Shown here: positions 8,094 to 17,617 of the stretch, one piece after another
Layout of the letters: the number at the start of each line of letters is the position of its first letter
How positions within the stretch are numbered: the first letter of the stretch is position 1
NCBI RefSeq assembly: GCF_020329435.1
Contig: NZ_JAGKJK010000015.1
Coordinates: 1 to 64,000 of the forward strand
Length of the DNA stretch: 64,000 nt
Direction of reading: 5' to 3'
Source: Bradyrhizobium hereditatis
GTDB lineage: Bacteria > Pseudomonadota > Alphaproteobacteria > Rhizobiales > Xanthobacteraceae
Translations under genes and position numbers: made by a program
Notes under the pieces: model-generated
The model's database searches: none
Told to the model about the DNA's origin: nothing
Seen by the model: only the letters and a program-made list of their open reading frames with translations

Positions 8094-11000
8094 CTATGCC
8101 GTAACCGGCTTCTTGTCTTTCCTGCCTTCGGCGAGATTGCGCACGATGACGTAGAAGATCGGCGTGAAGATCAGGCCGAACAGCGTCACGCCGAGCATGC
8201 CGAAGAACACGGCTACGCCCACTGCCTGACGCATCTCCGACCCCGAGCCGGTCGAGATCACCAGCGGCAGCACGCCGAGGATGAAGGCAAACGACGTCAT
8301 CAGGATCGGCCGCAGCCGCAACCGGCAAGCTTCTATCACGGCGTCCAGGCGCGCCTTTCCTTCCAACTCGATATCGCGCGCGAACTCGACGATGAGGATG
8401 GCGTTCTTGGCCGCAAGCCCCACCAGCACCACGAAGCCGATCTGGGTCAGGATGTTGACGTCCTGCCCCATGATGCGCACACCGACCGTGGCAGCGAGCA
8501 GACACATCGGTACGATCAGGATGACCGCAAACGGCAGGCTCCACGAGCCATATTGCGCTGCCAGCACGAGATACACGAACAGCACGCAGATCGGGAACAC
8601 GAGGAGGCCGGCCTGGCCGCCGGTCACTTGCTGATAGGACAAATCCGTCCACTCAAAGGCGAAGCCGCTCGGCAGCGTCTCGTCGGCGAGCTTCTTCATT
8701 ATGTCGATCGCGGTAGCCGAGCTGGTCCCCGGCAGCGTCTCGCCCTGCAATTCGGAAGCCGGATAGAGATTATAGCGCGCAACGCGGTCGGGGCCTGAGA
8801 TGTCCTTGAAGTCCACGACGCTGCCCAGCATCACCATGTCGCCGGCGGCGTTGCGGGTGCGCAGCCGCGAAAGATCGGCAGGCTCTTTCCGGAACGGCAG
8901 GTCGGCCTGCGCGGTGACGCGATAGGTTCGTCCGAACAGATTGAAGTCGTTGACGTAGGTCGAGCCGAAATAGGTCTGGATCGCGTCGGTAATGTTCGCA
9001 ATCGGCACGCCAAGCTTCTGCGCCTTGACGCGGTCGATATCGACGAACAGTTGCGGCGTGTTGGCGGTGAACGTCGAGAACACCTGGGTCAATCCGGGCG
9101 CCTTGCGCGCGGCCCCGGCCAGTTCGTCGGTCGCCGCCGCCAGCATTTCGGAACCGCGGCCCTGGCGGTCCTGGATGCGCATGGCGAAGCCGCCGCCGGT
9201 GCCGATGCCGGGCACTGCAGGCGGCGGAATAACGATGATGGACGCGCCCTGGAGGCTCGCGAGCCGCTTGCGCAGCTCACCGGCAATGACGTTGGCGGAC
9301 AGCCCCTTCTTGTGACGGACTTCCGGGTCTTCGAACACGGGAAACAGCGCCGCGGCATTGCTCGCTTGCGTCCGGGTTGCACCCGAGAAACCTGCAAAGG
9401 CTGCGACTTGGCGGATGCCGGGCGTATCGAGCGCAATCTTTTCGATCTCCCTCACGACCTCGGTCGTCCGCGCCAGCGAGGCCGCGCCCGGCAACTGCAC
9501 GGAGATGATGACGTAGCCGCGATCCTGCGCCGGGATGAAGCCTTGCGGCGTGGTGACGAGCAGCCATCCTGCGCTGCCGATCAGCGCGACGTACACCAGC
9601 AACATCACCACCGAATGCCGAATCACGAAATCGGCGGCACGGGCGTAGCCATGCGAGAGCCGGTCGAAGCCGCGATTGAAGACACCCGTGAAGGCGTCCC
9701 AGCCGCGTGCGATGAAATTCCACCTCGCCGCCGGCCGCTTATCCTCATGCGGCTGCAGGATCAGGGACGCCAGCGCCGGCGATAGCGTCAGCGAGCAGAA
9801 GCAGGAGATCGCGGTCGCGACTGCAATGGTGACGGCGAACTGCTGGAAGAACTGTCCGGAGATGCCGCCGAGAAATGCTGTCGGCACGAACACCGCGCAC
9901 AACACAAGCGCAATCGACACCAGCGCGCTGCCGACCTCTTGCATGGTGCGGAGGGCAGCGTCGCGCCTGTTCATGCCGTGCTCGAGATGGCGCTCGACAT
10001 TCTCGACCACCACGATCGCGTCGTCGACCACAATGCCGACCGCGAGCACGAGACCGAACAGGGTCAAATTGTTGATCGAGAATCCAAGCGCCGCCATCAC
10101 CGCGAAGGTGCCGACCAACGACACGGGGATCGCCAGGATGGGAATGATGGCCGGGCGCCAACCTTGCAGGAACACCAGCACCACGATCACGACCAGCGCC
10201 ATCGCTTCGTAGATCGTCTTGATCAACTCGCTGACGGACTGCGCGATGAATTCGGTCGGGTTGTAGCCGATATTGTAGTCGAGCCCTTTCGGAAAGCTCG
10301 CCTTCAACTTTTCCATCGTGTCCGAAATGTTCTTGGCGGTCGCCAGCGCGTTCGAACCCGGCCGCTGGGTGACCAACATGGCCACGGCGGATTTCCGGAG
10401 CATGAAGCTGTTGGTCGCATAGGCCAGCGCGCCGAGCTCGATCCGAGCGACATCGCGCAGCCTCACCGTGCGCCCGTCGGCGCCGGCCTTGACCACGATC
10501 TCCTCGAACTGCTTGGGATCCTTGAGCCGGCCGGTGAAAGTGAGGTTGGGTGAAAAGGCACGGTCGGCGATCGGTGGTTCCGCGATCTGGCCGCCCGCAA
10601 TCTGCACGTTCTGCGACCGGATCGCCGCCACCACCTCGCCCGCCGTCAGTCCCAGCGTGGAGAGCTTGTCGGGATCGAGCCACATCCGCATCGAATAGTC
10701 TCGCGCGCCGAACATCTGGATATCGCCGACACCGTCGAGCCGGAGCAACTGGTCGCGGACCTGCAGCAGTGCGTAGTTCGAGATGTAGAGCTGGTCGAAC
10801 GTGTCGTCCGGCGACAGCATGAACACGACCATCAGGATGTCGGGACTGTTCTTGCGGGTGACGACGCCGTTGCGCTGCACCTCCTCAGGAAGGCGCGGCT
10901 GCGCGATCGCGACGCGGTTCTGCACCAGCACCTGAGCCTTGTCGAGATCGGTGCCGAGCTTGAACGTGACTGTGATCGTCAACTGCCCGTTCGAGGTCGC

Positions 11001-11249
11001 CTGGCTGTAAAGGTACAGCATGTCCTCGACGCCGTTGATCTCCTGCTCGATCGGAGCCGCAACCGTATCGGAAACGGTCTGCGCGGAGGCGCCCGGATAC
11101 TGCGTGGTGACCGTCACCGTCGGCGGCACCACCTGCGGATATTCCGAGACCGGCAATGCCATGTAGGCGATCGCGCCGACAATCAGCAGCACGATCGACA
11201 GCACCATCGCCAGGATGGGCTGGTTGATGGAAAGCCGACCCAGATTCAT
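8094..11249 (-). CDS. RND efflux transporter, HAE1 (AcrB/MexB) type
   Basis: A 1051-residue inner-membrane pump of the hydrophobe/amphiphile efflux family. It starts MNLGRLSINQPILAMVLSIVLLIVG, the typical first helix, and contains the two large periplasmic loops with intact porter repeats. The proton-relay residues are visible: the Asp-Asp pair in AVGIVVDDAIVVVENVER (TM4) and the lysine in GLAAKNAILIVEFA (TM10). The length matches AcrB (about 1049). The start ATG overlaps the adaptor stop by an ATGA, so the pair is one operon. No outer-membrane channel or TetR-type regulator is adjacent; a TolC-like partner must be elsewhere. Substrates would be drugs, solvents or plant phenolics by family knowledge. 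Confidence 0.95.
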   Translation of the reverse strand: MNLGRLSINQPILAMVLSIVLLIVGAIAYMALPVSEYPQVVPPTVTVTTQYPGASAQTVSDTVAAPIEQEINGVEDMLYLYSQATSNGQLTITVTFKLGTDLDKAQVLVQNRVAIAQPRLPEEVQRNGVVTRKNSPDILMVVFMLSPDDTFDQLYISNYALLQVRDQLLRLDGVGDIQMFGARDYSMRMWLDPDKLSTLGLTAGEVVAAIRSQNVQIAGGQIAEPPIADRAFSPNLTFTGRLKDPKQFEEIVVKAGADGRTVRLRDVARIELGALAYATNSFMLRKSAVAMLVTQRPGSNALATAKNISDTMEKLKASFPKGLDYNIGYNPTEFIAQSVSELIKTIYEAMALVVIVVLVFLQGWRPAIIPILAIPVSLVGTFAVMAALGFSINNLTLFGLVLAVGIVVDDAIVVVENVERHLEHGMNRRDAALRTMQEVGSALVSIALVLCAVFVPTAFLGGISGQFFQQFAVTIAVATAISCFCSLTLSPALASLILQPHEDKRPAARWNFIARGWDAFTGVFNRGFDRLSHGYARAADFVIRHSVVMLLVYVALIGSAGWLLVTTPQGFIPAQDRGYVIISVQLPGAASLARTTEVVREIEKIALDTPGIRQVAAFAGFSGATRTQASNAAALFPVFEDPEVRHKKGLSANVIAGELRKRLASLQGASIIVIPPPAVPGIGTGGGFAMRIQDRQGRGSEMLAAATDELAGAARKAPGLTQVFSTFTANTPQLFVDIDRVKAQKLGVPIANITDAIQTYFGSTYVNDFNLFGRTYRVTAQADLPFRKEPADLSRLRTRNAAGDMVMLGSVVDFKDISGPDRVARYNLYPASELQGETLPGTSSATAIDIMKKLADETLPSGFAFEWTDLSYQQVTGGQAGLLVFPICVLFVYLVLAAQYGSWSLPFAVILIVPMCLLAATVGVRIMGQDVNILTQIGFVVLVGLAAKNAILIVEFARDIELEGKARLDAVIEACRLRLRPILMTSFAFILGVLPLVISTGSGSEMRQAVGVAVFFGMLGVTLFGLIFTPIFYVIVRNLAEGRKDKKPVTA

Positions 11250-12436
11250 GTCTTGTCACCGGCCGGCTTGATATCGGCCGCATGCGGCGTGACATTGGCC
11301 CCCACCCGCGCCCGCTGCAGGCCGTCGATGATGACGCGGTCCTCGGCCTTTATTCCTTCGCGGATCACGCGCAGGCCTTCATCGAGCGGCCCAAGGGTCA
11401 CCGGCCTCGCCTCGACCGTGTTGTCATCCTTGACGACGAAAACGATCTTGCGCGACTGATCGGTTGCAATCGCCGTGTCGGGCAGCAGTAGCGCCTCATA
11501 AGGCGCACTGCCGATGATCCGAACGCGGCCGAACTGACCGGGCAGAATAGACAGGTCCTTGTTTGGCACGACCGCGCGGCTGCGTAGCGTCCCGGTCGAG
11601 GCATCCAGACGATTGTCGAGGAAATTCATCGTGCCCTCATGCGAGGGCTTGGTTTCGCCGGTCAGCGTCACCTGGACCGGGTTCGGTGTATCGCGCGAGC
11701 TTGGCCGCTTGCCTTCGAACCAGAGCCGGCTGTTGCGCAGGTATGTCGCCTCGTCGACATCGAAATAGATGTAGATCGGATCGAGCGAGACGATCGTTGT
11801 GAGCAGCGTGGCGCCGCCCTCGCTGCCCTGCACGAGATTGCCCGGCGTGACCAGGTGGCGGCTGACACGGCCGGTGATCGGCGCCATCACATGAGTGAAC
11901 TCGATGTTGAGCTTGGCGGCCTTGAGCGCGCCTTCGGCCTGCATCTCGGCGGCGCGGGCGGCCTGCAAGGTCTGGCGGCGCTGGTCGACGATGGAATCGG
12001 ACACGGCCTGGGTCTGATTCAATGTCAGCGCACGGTCGAGTTCGCGCCTGGCAAGCTCCGCCCTTGCGCGCGCATCGGATAGCTGGCCATCCGCCTGCTC
12101 GGCGATCGCCTCGAAGGGCCGGGCGTCGATCACATAAAGGAGGTCGCCGGCGCGGACGATGGCGCCGTCGCGGAATTCCACTGATGTCACGAACCCGCCG
12201 ACGCGCGCGCGGACCTGGACTTCCTGAACTGCCTCGAACCGTCCGGTGAATTCATCCCAGTCGGTGACGGTGCGTTTCACGGGCTGCGCGACCGTGACCG
12301 TCGGCGGCGCCGCGGCCGCCGGTTGTTGCGGCGGCTTGTCGCCGCAAGCGGACAGCGCCAACGCGACCAGCGGCGCCAACAAATTGAGGCGAAGCGAGCG
12401 AAAATCGACCGATACCGGCATAGTCGAATGCTTCAT
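11246..12436 (-). CDS. RND efflux periplasmic adaptor (membrane fusion protein), lipoprotein
   Basis: A 396-residue adaptor that would link the RND pump to an outer-membrane channel. The N-terminus ends with LVALALSACGDK, a lipobox with the lipidated cysteine near residue 31. The order is the usual one: a first beta-barrel/lipoyl half (PVKRTVTDWDEFTGRFEAVQEVQVRARVGG is its opening), an alpha-helical hairpin rich in Ala, Arg and Glu, the second lipoyl half (APITGRVSRHLVTPGNLV) and a barrel domain. ATG 12436 is chosen because the frame to 12523 adds a hydrophilic leader in front of the lipoprotein signal; the third Met, six codons on, is an alternative. It is the first gene of the operon with the pump. 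Confidence 0.92.
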   Translation of the reverse strand: MKHSTMPVSVDFRSLRLNLLAPLVALALSACGDKPPQQPAAAAPPTVTVAQPVKRTVTDWDEFTGRFEAVQEVQVRARVGGFVTSVEFRDGAIVRAGDLLYVIDARPFEAIAEQADGQLSDARARAELARRELDRALTLNQTQAVSDSIVDQRRQTLQAARAAEMQAEGALKAAKLNIEFTHVMAPITGRVSRHLVTPGNLVQGSEGGATLLTTIVSLDPIYIYFDVDEATYLRNSRLWFEGKRPSSRDTPNPVQVTLTGETKPSHEGTMNFLDNRLDASTGTLRSRAVVPNKDLSILPGQFGRVRIIGSAPYEALLLPDTAIATDQSRKIVFVVKDDNTVEARPVTLGPLDEGLRVIREGIKAEDRVIIDGLQRARVGANVTPHAADIKPAGDKT

Positions 12437-12920
12437 TTGCTCAGTGGCGGTCAAACCCCATCTCCCCTGCACTTTCGAATTCCTGATGGATGAAAGCCGC
12501 CATGGAACCTTGGCGGAGGACACAGATGTGATCAGTCCGCAGTGTCGTCAAGAACCGGCGAGGATCAAGCACAATCGTTATGCATCGGCAGTCCTAACGC
12601 ACTGCGCACACTATTTCTGCAGCGCGACAAGAGCGGTCTCGTCGCAACGAGCCTTCAGCTAATCGTTAGCTGATGACGAAAACGTGACCGCTCAGGCGCC
12701 CGGTTGCCACGCATCGTGCCTGGGGCGGACCGTCCGGTATCCGACGGGTCCCCGGCGTGGCCCGTTGGGTCGCGGATAATGTGGAGCTTCTGCGGCTAAC
12801 CGACCGCGATGACCGGTCTTGTCGTTTCGACCCATCATCTTCGGGCATGACGTCGCGAATTTCCTCCGCTAACCTTGTCGTCAAGGCTGGCAACACAGCC
12901 GATGTCCGGGGAGGACGAGG
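12437..12920. other. Intergenic region upstream of the RND operon
   Basis: About 480 bases with no gene I can support. It should contain the promoter of the minus-strand RND operon and that of the plus-strand alcohol dehydrogenase remnant. Short open frames here have no recognisable motif. Confidence 0.4.
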
Positions 12921-13200
12921 GTGCATAGAGGGCGTGTCGCATTCGGCGCCGTGGATGAGGTTGTGTTCGGACGGCCGGCATCCGAGGCGATCGTCGGGCA
13001 ATGGGACTGGCTCGGCGCGAGACACGCCTTCCTCATGGTCAGCGGCACGCTCAACCGACAAGCCGGTATCATCGAGAACATCCCGCCGCGCGCTGGGCGC
13101 GCGATGCGTCGATACTTCGGCGCAACCCCCACCGCACACTGCGCACAACCGCCAGCGAACAGCTCCGGGCCGCGAACGCCGATCTGGACATAGCCGTGTA
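12921..13200 (+). pseudogene. Iron-containing alcohol dehydrogenase / maleylacetate reductase-like, decayed N-terminal remnant
   Basis: A GTG at 12921 preceded by GAGGACGAGG opens a frame with DEVVFGRPASEAI followed by LGARHAFLMVSGTLNRQ. That is the start of the iron-dependent alcohol dehydrogenase/maleylacetate reductase family. Similarity then continues in two other frames: RALGARC...PPHT, and finally SEQLRAANADL near 13170-13190. In intact relatives these pieces follow in order (RALG, PPHTP, then ARAANADL before the GGGS nucleotide loop). At least two frameshifts are therefore present, and everything after about residue 90 of a roughly 380-residue enzyme is missing. The remnant ends directly before the acyl-CoA synthetase gene, which suggests the two were once one operon. 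Confidence 0.6.
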
Positions 13201-13217
13201 AGGAGACCACAGCAAAC

Positions 13218-14768
13218 ATGTATACCGGCAAGCATGTGCACCTTCGTCCGCTTCAGCCCGCCTTCATCATGGCATCAACCGGGGAGACGGTGACCTATCG
13301 CGAGCTGGAAGCCCGCAGCAACCGGCTGGCCCATCTGTTTCGCAGGCGCGGCCTGAAGCGGCTCGATCACTATTCGATCTTCATGGAGAACAACAGCCGC
13401 TATCTCGAAGCCTGCGGCGCCGGTGAACGGAGCGGACTCTATTATACCTGCGTGAACTCCTACCTGACCGCGGGCGAGCTCGCCTACATCCTGACCAACA
13501 GCCAGTCGCGCATCCTCATCACATCAAGGGAAAAACTCGATGTCGCGCGCGAGGCGTTGAAGGAATGCCCGCAGGTGGAGCTTTGCATCGTCGCCGATGG
13601 CGACGGCGAAACCGACCGCATCGTTGGCCTGCAAGAAGTAACTGCTGATATGCCGCACACTCCGATATCAGATGAATGCGTCGGCACCGCGATGCTCTAT
13701 TCCTCCGGCACCACCGGCCGGCCGAAGGGGATTCTGCGCCCATTGCCGGAACTCCCGGCGGATCAGCAATTGCCGCTTTTCGATTTCCTGGTGAAGATCT
13801 GGCAGTACCGCGAGGGCATGATCTATTTGTCGCCGGCGCCGCTCTATCACTCGGCGCCGCAGGCCGCCGTCAACCTCACAATCAAGATGGGCGGCACCGC
13901 CATCATCATGGAACGCTTCGATCCGGAAAAATATCTGGAGCTGGTTCAGAAATGGGGCGTCACCCACACACAGCTTGTGCCCACGATGTTCTCACGCATG
14001 CTGAAATTACCTGAGGAGGTGCGCAAGCGCTACGATCTTTCGTCGCTTGAAATCGCGATCCATGCCGCCGCGCCTTGCCCTGCCGCTGTGAAGGACGACA
14101 TCATCAAATGGTGGGGGCCGATCATCCACGAATATTACGGCGCCACCGAAGGGCTCGGCTTCACCGCCTGCAACAGCGAGGAATGGCTGGCGCATCGCGG
14201 CACCGTCGGCCGGGTGCTGCTCGGCGACCTGCACATACTCGATGAGAACATGCAGCCTTGCCCGGTCGGCACGGCGGGCACGGTGTGGTTCAAGACCGCC
14301 ACGCCGTTCGAATATTTCAACGATCCGGCCAAGACCGCGGAGGCCCGTTCACCCGATGGCACCATGAGCACGGTGGGCGACGTCGGCTATGTCGACGAGG
14401 ACGGCTATCTCTATCTGACCGATCGCGCGACCTTCATGATCATCTCCGGCGGCGTCAATATCTACCCGCAGGAGTGCGAGAATCTCCTTATCACTCATCC
14501 CAAGATCGCGGATGCGGCGGTATTCGGCGTGCCCAATCCCGATCTCGGCGAGGAAGTAAAGGCGGTGGTGCAGCCGATGCCCGGCGTTTCGCCGGGGCAG
14601 GAATTGGCCGACGAACTGATTGCCTTCTGCAGCCAGTCGCTGTCGCGCCAGAAGGTGCCGCGCTCGATTGACTTCGAGGCGGAATTGCCGCGGCTGCCAA
14701 CCGGCAAGCTCTACAAGCGCCTGTTGCGCGACCGCTATTGGGGCAACAAGACGTCTCGGATCGTTTGA
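13218..14768 (+). CDS. Acyl-CoA synthetase (AMP-forming, ANL superfamily)
   Basis: A 516-residue acid-CoA ligase. It would adenylate a carboxylic acid with ATP and transfer it to CoA. The P-loop is YSSGTTGRPKG (residues 161-171), the second core motif is HEYYGATEGLGF, and the hinge region shows YLTDRATFMIISGGVNIYPQE. The C-terminal catalytic lysine lies in LPTGKLYKRLLR near the end. Full-length for the family. The start ATG follows AAGGAGACC. It lies directly behind the dehydrogenase remnant and 260 bases ahead of the oligopeptide-type transporter genes, on the same strand. The substrate is not predictable; the ATEG motif is common among fatty and aromatic acid ligases of this order. Confidence 0.93.
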   Translation: MYTGKHVHLRPLQPAFIMASTGETVTYRELEARSNRLAHLFRRRGLKRLDHYSIFMENNSRYLEACGAGERSGLYYTCVNSYLTAGELAYILTNSQSRILITSREKLDVAREALKECPQVELCIVADGDGETDRIVGLQEVTADMPHTPISDECVGTAMLYSSGTTGRPKGILRPLPELPADQQLPLFDFLVKIWQYREGMIYLSPAPLYHSAPQAAVNLTIKMGGTAIIMERFDPEKYLELVQKWGVTHTQLVPTMFSRMLKLPEEVRKRYDLSSLEIAIHAAAPCPAAVKDDIIKWWGPIIHEYYGATEGLGFTACNSEEWLAHRGTVGRVLLGDLHILDENMQPCPVGTAGTVWFKTATPFEYFNDPAKTAEARSPDGTMSTVGDVGYVDEDGYLYLTDRATFMIISGGVNIYPQECENLLITHPKIADAAVFGVPNPDLGEEVKAVVQPMPGVSPGQELADELIAFCSQSLSRQKVPRSIDFEAELPRLPTGKLYKRLLRDRYWGNKTSRIV

Positions 14769-14791
14769 GAATGCCATCATGTGAGGCGATG

Positions 14792-14810
14792 CCACCATGT
14801 GAGATGGTGG
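14792..14810 (+). repeat. Small hairpin with adjoining direct repeat between ligase and transporter genes
   Basis: CCACCAT (14792-14798) pairs with ATGGTGG (14804-14810) over a five-base loop. Immediately upstream ATGCCATCATGTGAG is repeated as ATGCCACCATGTGAG after a three-base spacer. It lies just downstream of the acyl-CoA synthetase stop. There is no U-tract, so it is not a standard terminator. Confidence 0.45.
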
Positions 14811-15031
14811 GATCAGACTCGCTGCTTGGTGCGGTGCATCATCACGTGGGGGCGTTTCGGCACGAGTGGCGACGCAGAGAATATCCGACGCAGGGCGCTA
14901 GTTCCGCCGCGCGGATTTCGATTAGTTCGAATTGCCGATCCTCGCATTGGCTTGGCCGGTTGCCCGAACGCCACGCCATGGTATCGTCGATACCAATCGG
15001 GCCAGTTGAGACCGAAAAAGGGGAGGAGATC

Positions 15032-16627
15032 ATGCGGAGCGTTCATGCGCTTGCCGCCGCAGCGTTGTTGTTGCTGCCGGCTTACGACCTTGCTTCTGCC
15101 GGCGAGCCGAAACAGGGCGGCATCCTCAGGATGTATCACCGCGACAGTCCAGGCAGCGCCTCGATCCATGAAGGCGCGACCTACTCGATCAACATCCCCT
15201 TCATGCCTGTCTTCAACAACCTCGTCATGTTCAAGCAGGACGTGCCGCAGAATAGTGTCGAATCGATCGTGCCCGACCTCGCCGAGAGCTGGGCCTGGAG
15301 CGGCGACAACAAGAAGCTGACCTTCAAACTCCGGCAGGGCGTCAAATGGCACGATGGCAAGCCGTTCACCTCGGCCGACGTCAAATGCACGTTCGACATG
15401 CTGATGGGCAAGTCGCAGCAGAAGTTCCGCCAAAACCCACGAAAGTCCTGGTACGATCAGGTCAGCGAAGTAACCGTGAATGGCGATTATGAGGCTTCGT
15501 TCGCGCTGAAGCGGCCGCAGCCGGCCCTGCTCTCGTTACTCGCTTCCGGTTACACGCCGGTCTATCCTTGCCACGTCTCGCCGGCCGAGATGCGCACCAA
15601 GCCGATCGGCACCGGGCCGTTCAAATTCGTCGAGTTCAAGGCCAACGAATCGATCAAACTGACCAAGAATCCCGATTACTGGAAGAAAGGCCTGCCGCAC
15701 CTCGACGGCATCGAATTCACCATCATTCCTAACCGCTCGACCGCCATACTCGGATTTGTCTCCAACAAGTTCGATATGACCTTCCCGACCGAAGTGTCGA
15801 TCCCGCTGCTCAAGGAGGTCAAGTCGCAGGCGCCGAACGCGGTCTGCGTGGTCGAGCCGATCAACGTCTCGACCAACATCATCGTCAATTCGTCCTCCCC
15901 GCCCTTCGACAGTCTCGACATCAGACGCGCGCTGGCGCTGGCGCTGGACCGCCAGGCGTTCATCCAGATCATGTTCGAGGGACAGGCCGATGTCGGCGGC
16001 ACCATGCTGCCGGCGCCCGGCGGCCTGTGGGCGATGCCCAAGGAAATGCTGGAATCGATCCCCGGCTACGGTCCCGACGTCAACGCCAACCGGGAGGAGG
16101 CGCGCAAACTGATGCAGAAGGCCGGCTATGGCCCGGACAAGCGCCTCGCCGTCAAGATCTCCACCCGCAACATTCCGATTTACCGCGATCCGGCCGTCAT
16201 CCTGATCGATCAGTTGAAGAGTATCTATATCGACGGCGAACTCGACGTCGTCGATACCGCCCAGTGGTTCCCGAAAGTCGCGCGCAAGGATTACTCGCTC
16301 GGCCTCAATCTTACCGGCAACGCGGTCGACGATCCCGACCAGTCGTTCTACGAGAACTATTCCTGCGGCTCGGAGCGCAACTACACCAACTACTGCAACA
16401 AGGAGATCGAAAAGCTGTTCGACCAGCAATCCGCCGAGACCGACAAGGAGAAGCGGAAGAAGCTGGTCTGGGAGATCGACAAGAAGCTGCAGGAGGACGT
16501 AGCGCGGCCGATCATCTTCCACGGCCGCGCCGGGACGTGCTGGCATCCTTACGTCAAGGGTGTCACCGTGATGGTGAACAGCTCCTATAACGGCTATCGT
16601 TACGAGGACGTCTGGATGGACAAGTAA
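15032..16627 (+). CDS. Oligopeptide/dipeptide-type ABC substrate-binding protein (SBP_bac_5)
   Basis: A 531-residue periplasmic binding protein of the DppA/OppA family. It begins MRSVHALAAAALLLLPAYDLASA, a signal peptide with an Ala-x-Ala end, and has KLTFKLRQGVKWHDGKPFTSADV, a hallmark of cluster C binding proteins. ATG 15032 is preceded by GGGGAGGAG, a very strong ribosome site; the frame reaches back to 14738 but that extension is not signal-like. It heads a complete five-gene importer (binding protein, two permeases, two ATPases). Members of this family carry peptides but also opines, nickel and plant oligosaccharides, so the ligand is open. The nearby acyl-CoA synthetase hints at a carboxylated substrate. 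Confidence 0.92.
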   Translation: MRSVHALAAAALLLLPAYDLASAGEPKQGGILRMYHRDSPGSASIHEGATYSINIPFMPVFNNLVMFKQDVPQNSVESIVPDLAESWAWSGDNKKLTFKLRQGVKWHDGKPFTSADVKCTFDMLMGKSQQKFRQNPRKSWYDQVSEVTVNGDYEASFALKRPQPALLSLLASGYTPVYPCHVSPAEMRTKPIGTGPFKFVEFKANESIKLTKNPDYWKKGLPHLDGIEFTIIPNRSTAILGFVSNKFDMTFPTEVSIPLLKEVKSQAPNAVCVVEPINVSTNIIVNSSSPPFDSLDIRRALALALDRQAFIQIMFEGQADVGGTMLPAPGGLWAMPKEMLESIPGYGPDVNANREEARKLMQKAGYGPDKRLAVKISTRNIPIYRDPAVILIDQLKSIYIDGELDVVDTAQWFPKVARKDYSLGLNLTGNAVDDPDQSFYENYSCGSERNYTNYCNKEIEKLFDQQSAETDKEKRKKLVWEIDKKLQEDVARPIIFHGRAGTCWHPYVKGVTVMVNSSYNGYRYEDVWMDK

Positions 16628-16669
16628 CCTCGCGCCGAGAGAAGCCGATGGGTCAGGGAGAGTAGCCGG

Positions 16670-17617
16670 GTGTTTGCTTATATCGTGCGACGCCTCGCCT
16701 TGATGCTCGTGACCCTGTTCGGGATCTCGATCATCATCTTCGTGCTGCTGCGCGTCGTTCCCGGCAACATCGTCGACATCCTGTTCGACGCCGCCGGCTT
16801 CGTCGATCCGACCGACAAGGCCAACCTGGAAAAGGAGTTGGGCCTCGACCTGCCGATCTACCAGCAATATCTGAGCTGGATCGGTGGGCTGCTGCACGGC
16901 GATCTCGGTTATTCCTACGTGTCGGAAAAGCCCGCGCTGCAGGAAATTTTGCCGCGGATTCCGATCACAGCGAAGCTCGCAGGCCTCGCGCTATTGTTCT
17001 CCACCTCTATCGGCATTCCCTTAGGGGTGCTAAGCGCGGTGCATCAGGGCTCGCGGCTTGACTATACGCTGCGCGTCGTCAGCCTGAGCGGCCTCTCGCT
17101 ACCATCCTTCTGGCTCGGGCTCCTGGTGCTGATGGCGGCGGTCTCCCTGTTCGGCCACATGCCGATTTACAATCCAAACCCGGCGACCTGGATCGAGGCC
17201 TTCGCGATCTACGCCGTGCCGGCGATGGCGGTCGGTTTTCGCAGCGCCGCGCTGACCATGCGCATCACGCGTTCCTCCATGCTGGAAATCCTGCGGCAGG
17301 ACTTTATCCGCACCGCGCGCGCCAAAGGCGCCTCGGAAGCATCGGTGAATTACCGTCACGCGCTGAAGAACGCCATTCTTCCGGTCATCACGGTGATCGG
17401 CATCGAGGCGGCGTTCTTGATCGGCGGGCTGATCGTTACCGAAACCGTGTTCAACATCCCCGGCGTCGCTCGCTTCCTGGTCGAGGCGCTACGCTGGCGC
17501 GACTACCCGATCGTCCAAAATCTTGTGATGCTGATCGCCGTGGTCGTGGTGGTCACCAATTTCACCGTCGACATGCTTTACGCCGCGATCGACCCGCGCA
17601 TCCGCTATGGAGACTAG
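16670..17617 (+). CDS. Oligopeptide-type ABC permease, DppB/OppB family
   Basis: A 315-residue inner-membrane permease starting with GTG (FAYIVRRLALMLVTLFGISIIIF). The first helix and the following RVVPGN segment are standard for DppB. The cytoplasmic EAA loop, DFIRTARAKGASEASVNYRHALKNAILPV, is intact and is where the ATPase docks; the family ending AAIDPRIRYGD is also present. It follows the binding-protein gene by 42 bases and overlaps the next permease gene by 11 bases, so it is translated as part of the same operon. Confidence 0.94.
   Translation: MFAYIVRRLALMLVTLFGISIIIFVLLRVVPGNIVDILFDAAGFVDPTDKANLEKELGLDLPIYQQYLSWIGGLLHGDLGYSYVSEKPALQEILPRIPITAKLAGLALLFSTSIGIPLGVLSAVHQGSRLDYTLRVVSLSGLSLPSFWLGLLVLMAAVSLFGHMPIYNPNPATWIEAFAIYAVPAMAVGFRSAALTMRITRSSMLEILRQDFIRTARAKGASEASVNYRHALKNAILPVITVIGIEAAFLIGGLIVTETVFNIPGVARFLVEALRWRDYPIVQNLVMLIAVVVVVTNFTVDMLYAAIDPRIRYGD

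Noticed and set aside
12666..13241. A 191-codon minus-strand frame in the gap before the acyl-CoA synthetase
   Set aside because: It overlaps the dehydrogenase remnant on the other strand and has no recognisable domain or ribosome site.
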